NCBI RefSeq assembly: GCF_001584185.1
Contig: NZ_CP013234.1
Location: forward strand, 3,472,001 to 3,536,000
Length of the DNA: 64,000 nt
From: Collimonas pratensis
Lineage (GTDB): Bacteria > Pseudomonadota > Gammaproteobacteria > Burkholderiales > Burkholderiaceae_D
Direction: 5' to 3'
Of this stretch, positions 25,983 through 34,326 are shown piece by piece. Both the position numbers and the translations under genes were made by a program. Every line of letters starts with the position of its first letter. The first letter of the stretch is position 1. Below the pieces are notes generated by a model that saw nothing but the letters and a program-made list of their open reading frames with translations, did not search any database and was not told the DNA's origin.

Positions 25983-26142
25983 GTGTTGCCGACGCCGCAT
26001 GGGCGGCGTCAAAAGCATTGATCAAGCCGATCATGTAATCCATGCGGGCCTGTTCCCGCGGCGTGGTTTTACGTCCCCACAATTCATCGAATTCCGCCAC
26101 CATCAGCAGATAGTCTTGTTCACAACTAATCGCTTTATCCAT
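25888..26142 (-). CDS. Possible orphan N-terminal half of a HigA-like antitoxin
   Basis: An 84-residue frame starting at an ATG preceded by GGGGGAAAG. The first 45 residues (AISCEQDYLLMVAEFDELWG ... RMDYMIGLINAFDAAH) resemble the helical N-terminal half of HigA antitoxins, which normally continues into a helix-turn-helix. Here the continuation is Ala/His/Pro-rich with no helix-turn-helix, and it overlaps the GFA gene by 95 bp. It may be a truncated relic or a small standalone protein. No toxin gene is adjacent. Confidence 0.4.
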   Translation of the reverse strand: MDKAISCEQDYLLMVAEFDELWGRKTTPREQARMDYMIGLINAFDAAHAASATLNPHRAAPAAHASPPAIHAGIRRTAYPCGRP

Positions 26143-26181
26143 CTTTCCCCCGGAAAAAGTACCACTAGGCCGCACACTTGA

Positions 26182-27216
26182 TCAGCCTGCATCCTGCTCG
26201 CGCCACCAGCGCCGCCCGGCCTCTGGCGCCGCAACGCTTAGCATTTCACCCATCTGCGGCGTGCTGACCGCCACCCCCTGCTCCTCAGCGAGGGCAACGA
26301 TGCGCTCAAACGGGTCTTGCCACAGATGCAGGGCCAGGTCGAAAGTGCCGTTATGCACCGGCAGCAAATGCTTGCCGCCCAAGTCCAGATGCGCTTGCAA
26401 AGTCTGTTCGGGCTGCATGTGGACATCCGGCCAGTCATGGTCGTAGGCGCCGGTTTCTATCATGGTCAGGTCGAACGGGCCATAGCGCCGGCCAATCTCC
26501 TTGAAGCCGTCGAAATAGCCGCTGTCGCCGCTGAAGAACAGGCGCAAATCGTCATCCAGGATTACCCAGGAGGCCCACAGCGTACGGTTGCCGTCGCTCA
26601 GGCTGCGTCCCGAGAAATGGCGCGCCGGCGTCGCCGCCAGCTGCAAGCCGCCAACCCGGGTGCTTTGCCACCAATCCAGCTGCTGTACCTTTTCGGCCGG
26701 GATACCCCATTTGATCAGCGTATCGCCGACGCCCAGCGGCGTCAGGAAGTGCTTGGTCTTGCCGGCCAGCTGCAGGACGGCGGCATGGTCCAGGTGATCG
26801 TAATGGTCGTGCGACAGGATTACGCCCTCGATCGGCGGCAGCTCGGCGATGCTGATCGGCGGCTGGTGGAAGCGCTTGGGGCCGATCCACTGCAGCGGCG
26901 AGGCGCGCTCGGAAAACACCGGGTCGGTCAGCCAGAAGGCGCCGCGCAGCTTGAGCAACATGGTCGAGTGCCCGAGGCGGAACAGCGAACGGTCCGGCGC
27001 CGCCAGCAGCTGCGCCGTGCTGATCGCCTGCACCGGGATCGGCCGCGCCGGCACGGTGCCGGCCGGCTTTTCGAAAATCACGCGCCACAATAAGCGCAAG
27101 GTCTTGCGCAAACCGTTCTTGTGCATAGCCTGGCGGTTCCTGAACTTGCCGTCGCGCTGCGTTGAATATTGAATCGGGAGGGCCGTATCGAAGGCCTTGA
27201 GAGTTTCGCTTGCCAT
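26182..27216 (-). CDS. MBL-fold metallo-hydrolase (UlaG/NAPE-PLD-like)
   Basis: A 344-residue metallo-beta-lactamase-fold protein. LGHSTMLLKLRGAFWLTDPV opens the fold and HDHYDH (His136-His141) is the metal-binding motif. Further ligands are likely in LPVHNGTFDLALH and FFSGDSGYFDGF, as in NAPE-PLD/RomA-like proteins. The reaction is unknown; a phosphodiesterase or lactonase activity is possible. A TetR-type palindrome lies in its promoter, which suggests inducible expression. Confidence 0.85.
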   Translation of the reverse strand: MASETLKAFDTALPIQYSTQRDGKFRNRQAMHKNGLRKTLRLLWRVIFEKPAGTVPARPIPVQAISTAQLLAAPDRSLFRLGHSTMLLKLRGAFWLTDPVFSERASPLQWIGPKRFHQPPISIAELPPIEGVILSHDHYDHLDHAAVLQLAGKTKHFLTPLGVGDTLIKWGIPAEKVQQLDWWQSTRVGGLQLAATPARHFSGRSLSDGNRTLWASWVILDDDLRLFFSGDSGYFDGFKEIGRRYGPFDLTMIETGAYDHDWPDVHMQPEQTLQAHLDLGGKHLLPVHNGTFDLALHLWQDPFERIVALAEEQGVAVSTPQMGEMLSVAAPEAGRRWWREQDAG

Positions 27217-27279
27217 GCTGGTTGTCCTGTCCGGATGCCGGTTATTTGACGATTTCTGCTGAAAACTGGAATATATTAC

Positions 27280-27294
27280 ACTACACAGTGTAGT
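27280..27294. promoter_or_regulatory. TetR-type palindromic operator upstream of MBL hydrolase
   Basis: ACTACACAGTGTAGT is a perfect 15-base palindrome around a central A, in an AT-rich promoter context 64 bp upstream of the MBL start. Sites of this form are typical of TetR-family repressors. No TetR gene is found nearby, although such genes usually sit divergently. Confidence 0.65.
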
Positions 27295-27377
27295 TTATAA
27301 CATAGAAAAGTAAACTTGGCAGTGCAAATAATTTTCAGTCGGGGAATAACAACAATGGCAAGCGCCAGGTCAGCTCC

Positions 27378-27680
27378 CTAGCGTGTCATGCGGTGCCGCA
27401 CCGGCGTCACGCTCCAGGACACCGTATCCTGGTCGATCATCGCGTGCACCGGTGAATCGGCCAGCTCATCCATCAGCCGCTGCATGGCGTCCGTGCCGTG
27501 GGCGATCGTGTCCCAGAGCAGCATGTCGACGATGGTACCGTCCTCCCGCTCGGCCAGGTGGCGCGAGCGAAATCCCGGCTGGCGCTTGAGCCAGGCATCG
27601 ACATCGGCGTTGGCGGCGATGAAGTCTGCGCAGGAATGGCCTGCCAACTTGAAGGTGGTGATTTCTATTGCTTCTTTCAT
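27378..27680 (-). CDS. Dimeric alpha/beta-barrel (ABM-like) small protein
   Basis: A 100-residue protein, MKEAIEITTFKLAGHSCADF, containing WLKRQPGFRSRHLAEREDGTIVDMLLW, the pattern of ABM-type dimeric barrels found in small monooxygenases and stress proteins. The function is unknown. The start is supported by AGGAG six bases upstream. Its RBS region is separated from the broken alcohol dehydrogenase gene by a five-copy 14-bp repeat. Confidence 0.7.
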   Translation of the reverse strand: MKEAIEITTFKLAGHSCADFIAANADVDAWLKRQPGFRSRHLAEREDGTIVDMLLWDTIAHGTDAMQRLMDELADSPVHAMIDQDTVSWSVTPVRHRMTR

Positions 27681-27696
27681 GTCATGCTCCTTGCCG

Positions 27697-27766
27697 TATC
27701 AATTTTTCTGTATCAATTTTTCTGTATCAATTTTTCTGTATCAATTTTTCTGTATCAATTTTTCTG
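27697..27766. repeat. Five-copy 14-bp tandem repeat
   Basis: TATCAATTTTTCTG is repeated five times without a mismatch (27697-27766), followed by a partial copy whose TCA is the stop of the alcohol dehydrogenase frame. On the transcribed strand each unit reads CAGAAAAATTGATA. It lies between the dehydrogenase stop and the ribosome site of the ABM-like gene. A perfect array suggests recent expansion by slipped replication. Confidence 0.9.
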
Positions 27767-27768
27767 TA

Positions 27769-28823
27769 TCAGTCTTGCAGCGAGGCGATATCAATCACAA
27801 AACGATAGCGCACATCATTTTTCTCCAAACGTTCGTAGGCGTCGTTAACATCCTGGATGCGGATGGTTTGGATTTCGGCGGCGATGTCGTGGCGGCCGCA
27901 GAAATCCAGCATTTCCTGGGTTTCCTTGATCGAGCCCATGAGCGAGCCGCTGAGGGAGCGGCGGCCAACCACCAAGGATAGCGCGCTGAGCGGAATCGAT
28001 TTTTCCGGGATGCCGATAATCACCAGCGAACCATCGATTGCCAGCAAGCTCAGATAAGCGTTCCAGTCGAGCTCAGCCGAGACGGTGCAGATGATCAGGT
28101 CAAAACGTCCGGCCAGCGCCTGGAAAGTATCCGCCATCCCGGTGGCGTAGCAATGATCGGCGCCGAAACGCATGGCGTCATCCGCCTTCGACAGCGACTG
28201 GCTCAGCACCGTTACCTCGGCGCCCATGGCGCGGGCAATCTTGACCCCGACATGGCCGAGGCCGCCCATGCCGACAATGGCGACATGCTTGCCCGGACCG
28301 GCCGCGAAGCGGCGCAGCGGCGCAGCGGCGAATACATGGTGATGCCGGCGCACAGCAGCGGCGCCGCAGCATCCAGCGGCAAGCGGTCCGGGATCGCCAG
28401 CACGTAACCCTCCTTGACCACGATCGATTCCGAGTAGCCGCCATAGGTCAGGCTGCGGCCGTCTGCTTCGAGGCTATTGTAGGTCTGCACCAGGCCAGGC
28501 ATCAGATGCTCCAGGTCGACATTGCGCGTGGCGCAGCTGGTGCAAGAATCGACAAAACAGCCGACGCCGACACGGTCGCCGATCTTGAATTTCTGCACCT
28601 TGGCGCCAACCGCCGTCACAATGCCCGTGATCTCATGTCCGGGCACCATGGGAAACATCGAAAATCCCCAGGCATTGCGCGCCATGGAAACATCCGAGTG
28701 GCAGATGCCGCGGTACTTGATCGAGATTGCGACGTCTTCGTCCGCCGGCAAGCGCCGTTGTATCGTGAACGGGGCTAAGGGGCTGTGCGCAGCAGCAACG
28801 GCGTAGGCTTTGGAGTAGTTCAT
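27769..28823 (-). pseudogene. Zinc-type alcohol dehydrogenase, broken by an 8-bp tandem duplication
   Basis: Two overlapping frames together make one MDR-family NAD(P)-dependent alcohol dehydrogenase. The N-terminal half (28823 leftward) carries GICHSDVSM, the GHEITG zinc segment and [12 protein letters not shown]. The C-terminal half carries the coenzyme motif [12 protein letters not shown] and ends near DVRYRFVIDI. The frame changes in [18 protein letters not shown] is present twice (28312-28327 on the plus strand), and removing one copy restores [13 protein letters not shown]. Two of the usual four structural-zinc cysteines are also missing. Real loss, reversible switching or a sequencing error cannot be separated here. 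An AraC-type gene lies divergently. Confidence 0.85.
28312..28327. repeat. 8-bp tandem duplication causing the dehydrogenase frameshift
   Basis: GCGCAGCG occurs twice in a row (28312-28319 and 28320-28327), next to the near-copy GCGAAGCG (28304-28311). Deleting one unit joins the two dehydrogenase frames with sensible sequence. The three near-identical units make the site prone to slippage. Confidence 0.85.
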
Positions 28824-29015
28824 TACGTGCTTTCTTTGATGACAGGAGAAGAGGACTTGATGCGCTCAATCCTACGGCAGGGGGCTAGACTGCGGTTATC
28901 CGGATCCTGTACATCTCATGCACGATCCTGCAAGCGTCTGCACATCCGCAGGCGGCAATCGCAAGACTCGAGTAGGATCGTGTCAGCCACCACGCAAAGA
29001 GAAAGACAGCCTTCA

Positions 29016-29921
29016 ATGCATCCGCCATCTGAACATTTCCAGGAGATCGTCGAGATCATCGGCCGCCATGCACCGGCCGACAGCGAATACGCGACCGCGA
29101 TCGGCAACCTGTTCTTCAACCGCCGCTCCTCCCCCACCCAGCCTCTGCATGTCAGCCAGTGGCCTTGCTTCGCCATGGTCGCCCAAGGCGCCAAAAGCAT
29201 CATGCTGGGGGCCGATACTTTCGACTACGGCGTCGGCCAGTTCCTGCTGGTGTCGCTCGACCTGCCAGTCGTGTCGCGCGTCACCCAGGCCAGCCCGCAG
29301 CTGCCGCACCTGGGCCTGGGCATGGCGATCGACGGCGCCACGCTGGCCGACCTGATGAGCCGGATCGCGCTGCCGGCCAGCACCGTCGCCACTGACAGAC
29401 GGCTAGGCGTGGCCGTCAACACGGCATCGGCAGATTTGCTGGAGGCGACCCTCAGGCTGCTCAGGTTGCTGGACCGGCCGGCGGATATCCCAGCCCTGGC
29501 GCCGCTGATCGAGCAAGAAATCCTGTATCACGTGCTGACCGGCCCGTGCGGCGCGCAACTGCTTCAGATCGCCACGGCCGACAGTCCCGGTAACAAGATC
29601 GCCCGCTCCATCGGCTGGCTCAAATCCAACTACAGCGAGCAGCTGCGCATGGCGGAACTGGCGGAGCGCGTAGGCATGAGTGTCTCGTCGCTGCACCATC
29701 ACTTCAAGGCGGTCACCGCCATGACGCCTGTGCAATACCAGAAACAGCTGCGCTTGCATGAAGCCAGGCGGCTGATGCTGGTCGACCAGTTGGATGTAGG
29801 AACTGCGGGTTACCGCGTGGGATATCAGAGCCCATCCCAGTTCAGCCGCGAATACGGCCGGCTTTACGGCATGCCGCCGCAGCGGGATGTAGAGCGTCTC
29901 AGAAAAACAGCGACAGCATGA
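29016..29921 (+). CDS. AraC family transcriptional regulator (AraC_N type)
   Basis: A 301-residue regulator. The N-terminal domain is the AraC_N type often found next to oxidoreductase genes; LHVSQWPCFAMVAQGAKSIMLG is its opening. The C-terminal double helix-turn-helix includes RMAELAERVGMSVSSLHHHF and VGYQSPSQFSREYGRLYG. It probably activates the divergent alcohol dehydrogenase in response to a small molecule, a pairing common in proteobacteria. The start at 29016 begins the domain; the frame is open further upstream without a ribosome site. Its likely target is now frameshifted. Confidence 0.87.
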   Translation: MHPPSEHFQEIVEIIGRHAPADSEYATAIGNLFFNRRSSPTQPLHVSQWPCFAMVAQGAKSIMLGADTFDYGVGQFLLVSLDLPVVSRVTQASPQLPHLGLGMAIDGATLADLMSRIALPASTVATDRRLGVAVNTASADLLEATLRLLRLLDRPADIPALAPLIEQEILYHVLTGPCGAQLLQIATADSPGNKIARSIGWLKSNYSEQLRMAELAERVGMSVSSLHHHFKAVTAMTPVQYQKQLRLHEARRLMLVDQLDVGTAGYRVGYQSPSQFSREYGRLYGMPPQRDVERLRKTATA

Positions 29922-29936
29922 GGCTGCGGCGGCAGT

Positions 29937-30377
29937 CTATCTGCTGGTAAAGCCGATTGCCGCATCCGCCAGCTTGCGCACCAGCCGCGTCAGTTCGGCC
30001 CGGTCCTTGGCGCTCCAGTCTGCCAGCGCCTCTTCGAATATCTTGTTACGCGCTGCACCGATCTGCTCCACCATGCGGCCGCCAGCCTTGGTCACCACCG
30101 CTTCCTTGACCCGCTGATCGAGCTTGCTCGGGCTGCGCACCACCAGATCCAGTTCTTCCAGTTTGGCGACCTGGCGGCTGACTGTGGAATGGTCGCGCCC
30201 CACCAGTTCGGCCAGTTCGACCACGCCGATAGGGCCACGCATGCCGATTCTGATCAGCAAGGGGAACAAAGCCCGGTCAAGCGTGACATTCGCGCGCTGC
30301 AGCAGCATGTGATCAGGTTGCGGACGGTTGAATACGCCGACCAGGTCCAGCAACGCTTCGTGTAGAGGATTTTTCAT
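29937..30377 (-). CDS. MarR family transcriptional regulator
   Basis: A 146-residue winged-helix repressor, with VVELAELVGRDHSTVSRQVAKLEELDLVVRSP as the DNA-binding core and the wing just after it (DQRVKEAVVT). It is divergent from an FAD-dependent monooxygenase, with 98 bp between starts, and three operator-like repeats lie between the two. This is the classic layout of a regulator controlling a catabolic or detoxification gene and itself. The frame is open upstream, but the start at 30377 gives the normal family length. Confidence 0.87.
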   Translation of the reverse strand: MKNPLHEALLDLVGVFNRPQPDHMLLQRANVTLDRALFPLLIRIGMRGPIGVVELAELVGRDHSTVSRQVAKLEELDLVVRSPSKLDQRVKEAVVTKAGGRMVEQIGAARNKIFEEALADWSAKDRAELTRLVRKLADAAIGFTSR

Positions 30378-30378
30378 T

Positions 30379-30455
30379 CCGTGGATTATGCACTCTTTTT
30401 TTGCACACGCACCATATCCGTGTATTATGCACATATATATCCGTGCATTTTGCAC
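30379..30455. promoter_or_regulatory. Three operator repeats between MarR gene and monooxygenase
   Basis: CCGTGGATTATGCAC (30379-30393), CCGTGTATTATGCAC (30418-30432) and CCGTGCATTTTGCAC (30441-30455) are near-identical direct repeats, each containing an inverted GTGCA/TGCAC core. The third holds the perfect palindrome GTGCATTTTGCAC except for its centre. They start right next to the MarR ATG and end 21 bp before the monooxygenase start, so one repressor could control both genes. Confidence 0.82.
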
Positions 30456-30475
30456 GCAAACCCCTGGAGAATGCA

Positions 30476-32008
30476 ATGAGCAATCGTCACAATCCTGAAA
30501 CAACCGAGGTACTGATCGTTGGCGCCGGTGCAGCAGGCCTGGTGCTGGCGCTAGACCTGGCACGGCGCGGCGTGCAGTTCCGCCTGGTGGAAAAGCTGGA
30601 GGCGCCGTTTGCCGGTTCGCGCGGCAAGGGCTTGCAGCCGCGTTCCATGGAAATCTTCGAAGACCTGGGCGTGCTCGGCGATTTGCTGGCCAGCGGCAAT
30701 CCCTATCCTCCGGTCCACTCTTACGATGGCAGCCAGGTAAAGGTCAGCGCCATCAGTCAAGCGCGCTCGCCGACACCCGCTGAGCCGCATGTCATCCCTT
30801 TGATGCTGCCGCAATGGCGCACCGAAGAAATCCTGCGCGCACATTTGCAAGCAGCCGGCCATGCCCCGGAATTCGGTGTTGAGCTGACTGGATTCGCGCA
30901 GGATGCAGACGGCGTTACCGCCAGCCTGAACACGCGCACCGGCGAGCAGCAAATACGCGCCCGCTTCCTGATCGGCTGCGACGGCGGCCGCAGCTTTGTC
31001 AGACGCGCGCTGGACATCAGCTTTCCCGGCGAAAGCACAAGCCAGCGCGCCATCGTCGCCGATCTGCGCGTAGACAAGCTGTCCCGCGATGCATGGCATC
31101 AATGGCCGAAAGCAGAAGGCGGCCACCTGGCGCTATGCCCGCTGCCGGGCGGCGATACTTTCCAGATGACAGCGGCGCTGGCGGAGGGAGAAGAAGCGGA
31201 CTTGTCGGATGAGAACATCCACGCCTTGATCCGGCAACGCAGCGGCCTCGCCGACCTTGTCCTGCACCCTCCGCTCTGGCGTTCAGTGTTCGGCGTCAGC
31301 GCCAGGCTGGCGGAGCGCTACCGCGTCGGCCGTGTCTTCATCACCGGCGACGCCGCGCATATCCACCCGCCCACCGGTGGACAAGGCTTGAACACCAGCA
31401 TCCAGGATGCTTACAACCTTGGCTGGAAACTGGCGGCGGTGCTGCATGGCGCGCCAGACGCCTTGCTCGACACCTACGAAGCGGAGCGCCGTCCGATCGC
31501 AGCGGACATGCTGCGCTTGAGCATGGGCTATCTGAAAGCCATGCAGGAAAACCGCCCGATGCAGCGCGGACGCGATGCTCAGCAACTGGACCTGGCCTAC
31601 CGGGATTCTGTGCTGACGCAGGAGTTGCGTGCCGCACCTGGCGACTTGCGCGCCGGCGACCGCGCGCCGGATGCCCGCTTGCATGATCCGCAGGACGGCG
31701 TGGTGCGCCTGTTCGACATATTGAAGGGCCCGCATTTTACGCTGCTGGCATACCAGTCGGAAGCGCCTGAAATCCACCACCGATTCAACGCGATCGACAT
31801 CGCCGTCAAAACTGTCAGGGCAGCCGATGCGGAGCGCGTTGCAGACTTGGCCGATGTGGATAATCATTTGCGCGACGCCTATGGATTGCGCGCCGGGCAA
31901 CTGGTATTGGTGCGTCCCGACGCTTACGTGGCGCTGATTGCCGATGCGCGCGACAGCGAGGCCTTGGCGCGCTATCTCACGCACTGGCTGGGAACGCAGG
32001 GAAATTAG
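30476..32008 (+). CDS. FAD-dependent aromatic monooxygenase
   Basis: A 510-residue flavoprotein hydroxylase of the PHBH/pentachlorophenol-monooxygenase type. The FAD Rossmann motif VLIVGAGAAG is at 12-21, a DG-type motif LIGCDGGRSFVRR follows in the middle, and the second FAD motif GDAAHIHPPTGGQGLN is near 291. A thioredoxin-like C-terminal region completes the fold. It should hydroxylate a phenolic substrate with NAD(P)H and oxygen; the substrate is unknown. CTGGAG lies a suitable distance before the ATG. MarR-type control is very likely given the repeats upstream. Confidence 0.88.
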   Translation: MSNRHNPETTEVLIVGAGAAGLVLALDLARRGVQFRLVEKLEAPFAGSRGKGLQPRSMEIFEDLGVLGDLLASGNPYPPVHSYDGSQVKVSAISQARSPTPAEPHVIPLMLPQWRTEEILRAHLQAAGHAPEFGVELTGFAQDADGVTASLNTRTGEQQIRARFLIGCDGGRSFVRRALDISFPGESTSQRAIVADLRVDKLSRDAWHQWPKAEGGHLALCPLPGGDTFQMTAALAEGEEADLSDENIHALIRQRSGLADLVLHPPLWRSVFGVSARLAERYRVGRVFITGDAAHIHPPTGGQGLNTSIQDAYNLGWKLAAVLHGAPDALLDTYEAERRPIAADMLRLSMGYLKAMQENRPMQRGRDAQQLDLAYRDSVLTQELRAAPGDLRAGDRAPDARLHDPQDGVVRLFDILKGPHFTLLAYQSEAPEIHHRFNAIDIAVKTVRAADAERVADLADVDNHLRDAYGLRAGQLVLVRPDAYVALIADARDSEALARYLTHWLGTQGN

Positions 32009-32221
32009 CCGCCGCGCCGGCCGGATTCCCTTGCTGCTGGACTGACGTCAAAGGCATCTTGCGACTGCGCTTCATCAACATGAAGATTTGATGAAGCGCT
32101 CGCATATAAAGCACAACAAGCAAAAATAAATAGCTTAATATAATCCCAATCGCGGCCGGCTACTGGGAATCGGCCGCCTCTGGCGCCAACGCCACCCATC
32201 ATTCCAGAATGGAGTCTGACG

Positions 32222-33241
32222 ATGAATGCACGCAGCATTCTTGATCATTGGCAGGACAGCGGCGAACTCGACCAGGCCGGCTACCGGCGCGCGCTGCTGG
32301 CGCTGCACCTGGCGCCTGATACGGAACGCTGGCGCCAACTGGCCGCCCGCTTGCTGCTGGTCGGCGGCGCGCTGTGCCTGCTGGCCGGCGTCTTGATGGC
32401 ATTCGCGTCCAACTGGCTGACCTGGCCGCGCCTGATGCGGGTCGGCATCGCCGAAGCCGGCTGGCTGGCGCTGCTGGCCTGGGCTTTCTTCGCCCGGCCC
32501 GACAGTGACGGGCGACGCTGGGCCTTATTTGCTGTGGCCGCCATGTCCGGCATCTGGCTGGCGGTGATCGGACAAACCTACCAGACCGGCGCCGACACCT
32601 GGCAGCTGTTTGCGCTATGGGCAGCACTGGCCTTGCCATGGGCGCTGCTGGCCAATTTCGCGCCGCTGTGGGGATTGTGGATCGTCATCGTATCGCTGGC
32701 GCTGCAACTGTGGCTGCCGCATGCGCCTTGGCGTCCGGCGCTGTCGGCCTGGAGCCTGTTTGATGAAATCAACCTGCCCTTGATCGGCTTCTGGCTGGCA
32801 GCACTGGCGCTTGCCGAACGGCTGCAAAGCGCGGCCGCGCCATGGACCGCGCGCATCTTGCCGCGCCTGCTGGGATTGGCGCTGGCGCTGCTGCTGACCG
32901 TCCAGGCCAGCATGGTGCTGGCTGGCGAGCATCAGCATGTCTTCAACCTGTCGTCGTCCACCAGCGGCGCCGTGATCGTGAGCTTGTGGCTGGCTTGCGT
33001 GCTTGCCGCGCTCTATTTTTATTTGCGGCGGCGTGATCTGTTGCTGCTGGCGCTGCCTTTGTTTTCTGTCTGGGTCGCCGTGCTGGCCTGGGTGGTTGGC
33101 GCCGCCCATGGCGACGACTGGCTGTATCCGGTTTCGATACTGGCGATTGCCGGCCTCGGCCTGATCGGCTGGTGGCTGCATGGCCGTAACCAGGCATGGC
33201 AGGCAGCGCCGCTGCCTGCGCTAACGGAGGCCGCGCAATGA
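32222..33241 (+). CDS. DUF2157 domain membrane protein
   Basis: A 339-residue integral membrane protein with a short soluble N-terminus (LDHWQDSGELDQAGYRRAL) followed by about ten hydrophobic segments. This matches the DUF2157 family, whose role is unknown. The start is supported by GGAG seven bases before the ATG, and a TATAAT -10-like hexamer lies at 32139-32144. The stop overlaps the next start by ATGA. It is the first gene of a four-gene coupled operon. Confidence 0.82.
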   Translation: MNARSILDHWQDSGELDQAGYRRALLALHLAPDTERWRQLAARLLLVGGALCLLAGVLMAFASNWLTWPRLMRVGIAEAGWLALLAWAFFARPDSDGRRWALFAVAAMSGIWLAVIGQTYQTGADTWQLFALWAALALPWALLANFAPLWGLWIVIVSLALQLWLPHAPWRPALSAWSLFDEINLPLIGFWLAALALAERLQSAAAPWTARILPRLLGLALALLLTVQASMVLAGEHQHVFNLSSSTSGAVIVSLWLACVLAALYFYLRRRDLLLLALPLFSVWVAVLAWVVGAAHGDDWLYPVSILAIAGLGLIGWWLHGRNQAWQAAPLPALTEAAQ

Positions 33242-34326
33242 GCCAGCCAACCAATCAGATTGCCGGCTGGGACGACCTGATCGCCGGCTTGCGCGAGAGC
33301 GGTTCCCTGCGCCGCGAGGCCGTGCTGCCTGAGCACGACAACGCCCTGCCGTGGTCGGTCATGATCCTGCAAACCATCGCCGCCTGGATTGCCGCCGCCC
33401 TGTTGGTCGGGGCGGTGATAGTGCCGGCTTTCCTCGCCCGCAACGAAAGCGCCTGGATCGTTTGCGGCGTGCTGCTGATAGCTGCCGCGACAGCCGTGAT
33501 GCGGCTCAACCGGCAATCGTTTTTCCTGCCGCAGATGGCGGTGCCGGTAGCGATTGCCGGCGCCATCCTGATCGGCGCCGGCCTCAAGCCGGATTCATGG
33601 GAACTGACCACCTTCGTGCTGGCGCTGATCCTGTTCGCGCTGTCCGGACATCGTTTGCTGCGCTTTATCGCGGCCGGCACCATGCTGGCGGTGCTGTGGT
33701 ACTGGATGACGCCATGGGTGGGACGTTACCACTACGGCCTGCGCGAGCAAGTCACATGGCTGTGGCAACTGGCGCCGCTGCGCAACCTGCTGTTTTCGCT
33801 GGCGCTGTGGTGGCTATGGACCCATCCTCTGAAACTGTTCGGCCTCGGCCCGGCAGTCTGGCAGCCGGTGCGCCATGCCCTGCTGTGGTTCTGGCTTGGG
33901 GTACAGGTATGGCAGGCGTTCGATTGGGATCTATTGCTTGAGACGCGCGTCGGCCTCGATTCATGGCTGGCGCCGAACGGGATTTGGCTGGCCCGCCGGC
34001 TGCTCGACCTGCTGCCCTTGCTGCTGGCCGTATTCCTCACGCTGCGCCGTAATCCAGGACTGGCCGCACGCGTCTGGCCGCTGGCCGTGCTGTTGCCGCT
34101 CTGCGTCTTGTCGCCGGCGCTGGCGACAGCGGCGCTGGTGCTGTGGGTAGGCCTGGCCGAAGGCCGCGGCTATCTGACGGCGCTCGGCATTGCCGCCGCC
34201 CTGGCAAGCTTCGGCGCCTTCTATTACAACTTGCACTGGCCCTTGCTGCACAAGGGCTTGCTGCTGATGGCAAGCGGCGCGGTGCTGCTGGGAGTCTGGC
34301 TGTTCATGTCAAGGAGGACCGCATGA
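33238..34326 (+). CDS. DUF4401 domain membrane protein
   Basis: A 362-residue membrane protein with a soluble N-terminus (DDLIAGLRESGSLRREAVLPE) and about ten hydrophobic segments, matching DUF4401. It starts in an ATGA overlap with the DUF2157 gene and ends in an ATGA overlap with the GDYXXLXY gene, which implies translational coupling and a common complex. No enzymatic motifs are visible. Confidence 0.82.
   Translation: MSQPTNQIAGWDDLIAGLRESGSLRREAVLPEHDNALPWSVMILQTIAAWIAAALLVGAVIVPAFLARNESAWIVCGVLLIAAATAVMRLNRQSFFLPQMAVPVAIAGAILIGAGLKPDSWELTTFVLALILFALSGHRLLRFIAAGTMLAVLWYWMTPWVGRYHYGLREQVTWLWQLAPLRNLLFSLALWWLWTHPLKLFGLGPAVWQPVRHALLWFWLGVQVWQAFDWDLLLETRVGLDSWLAPNGIWLARRLLDLLPLLLAVFLTLRRNPGLAARVWPLAVLLPLCVLSPALATAALVLWVGLAEGRGYLTALGIAAALASFGAFYYNLHWPLLHKGLLLMASGAVLLGVWLFMSRRTA

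Noticed and set aside
27697..27766. Possible CRISPR array
   Set aside because: The 14-bp units are directly adjacent with no spacers, and no cas gene is present. It is a simple tandem repeat.
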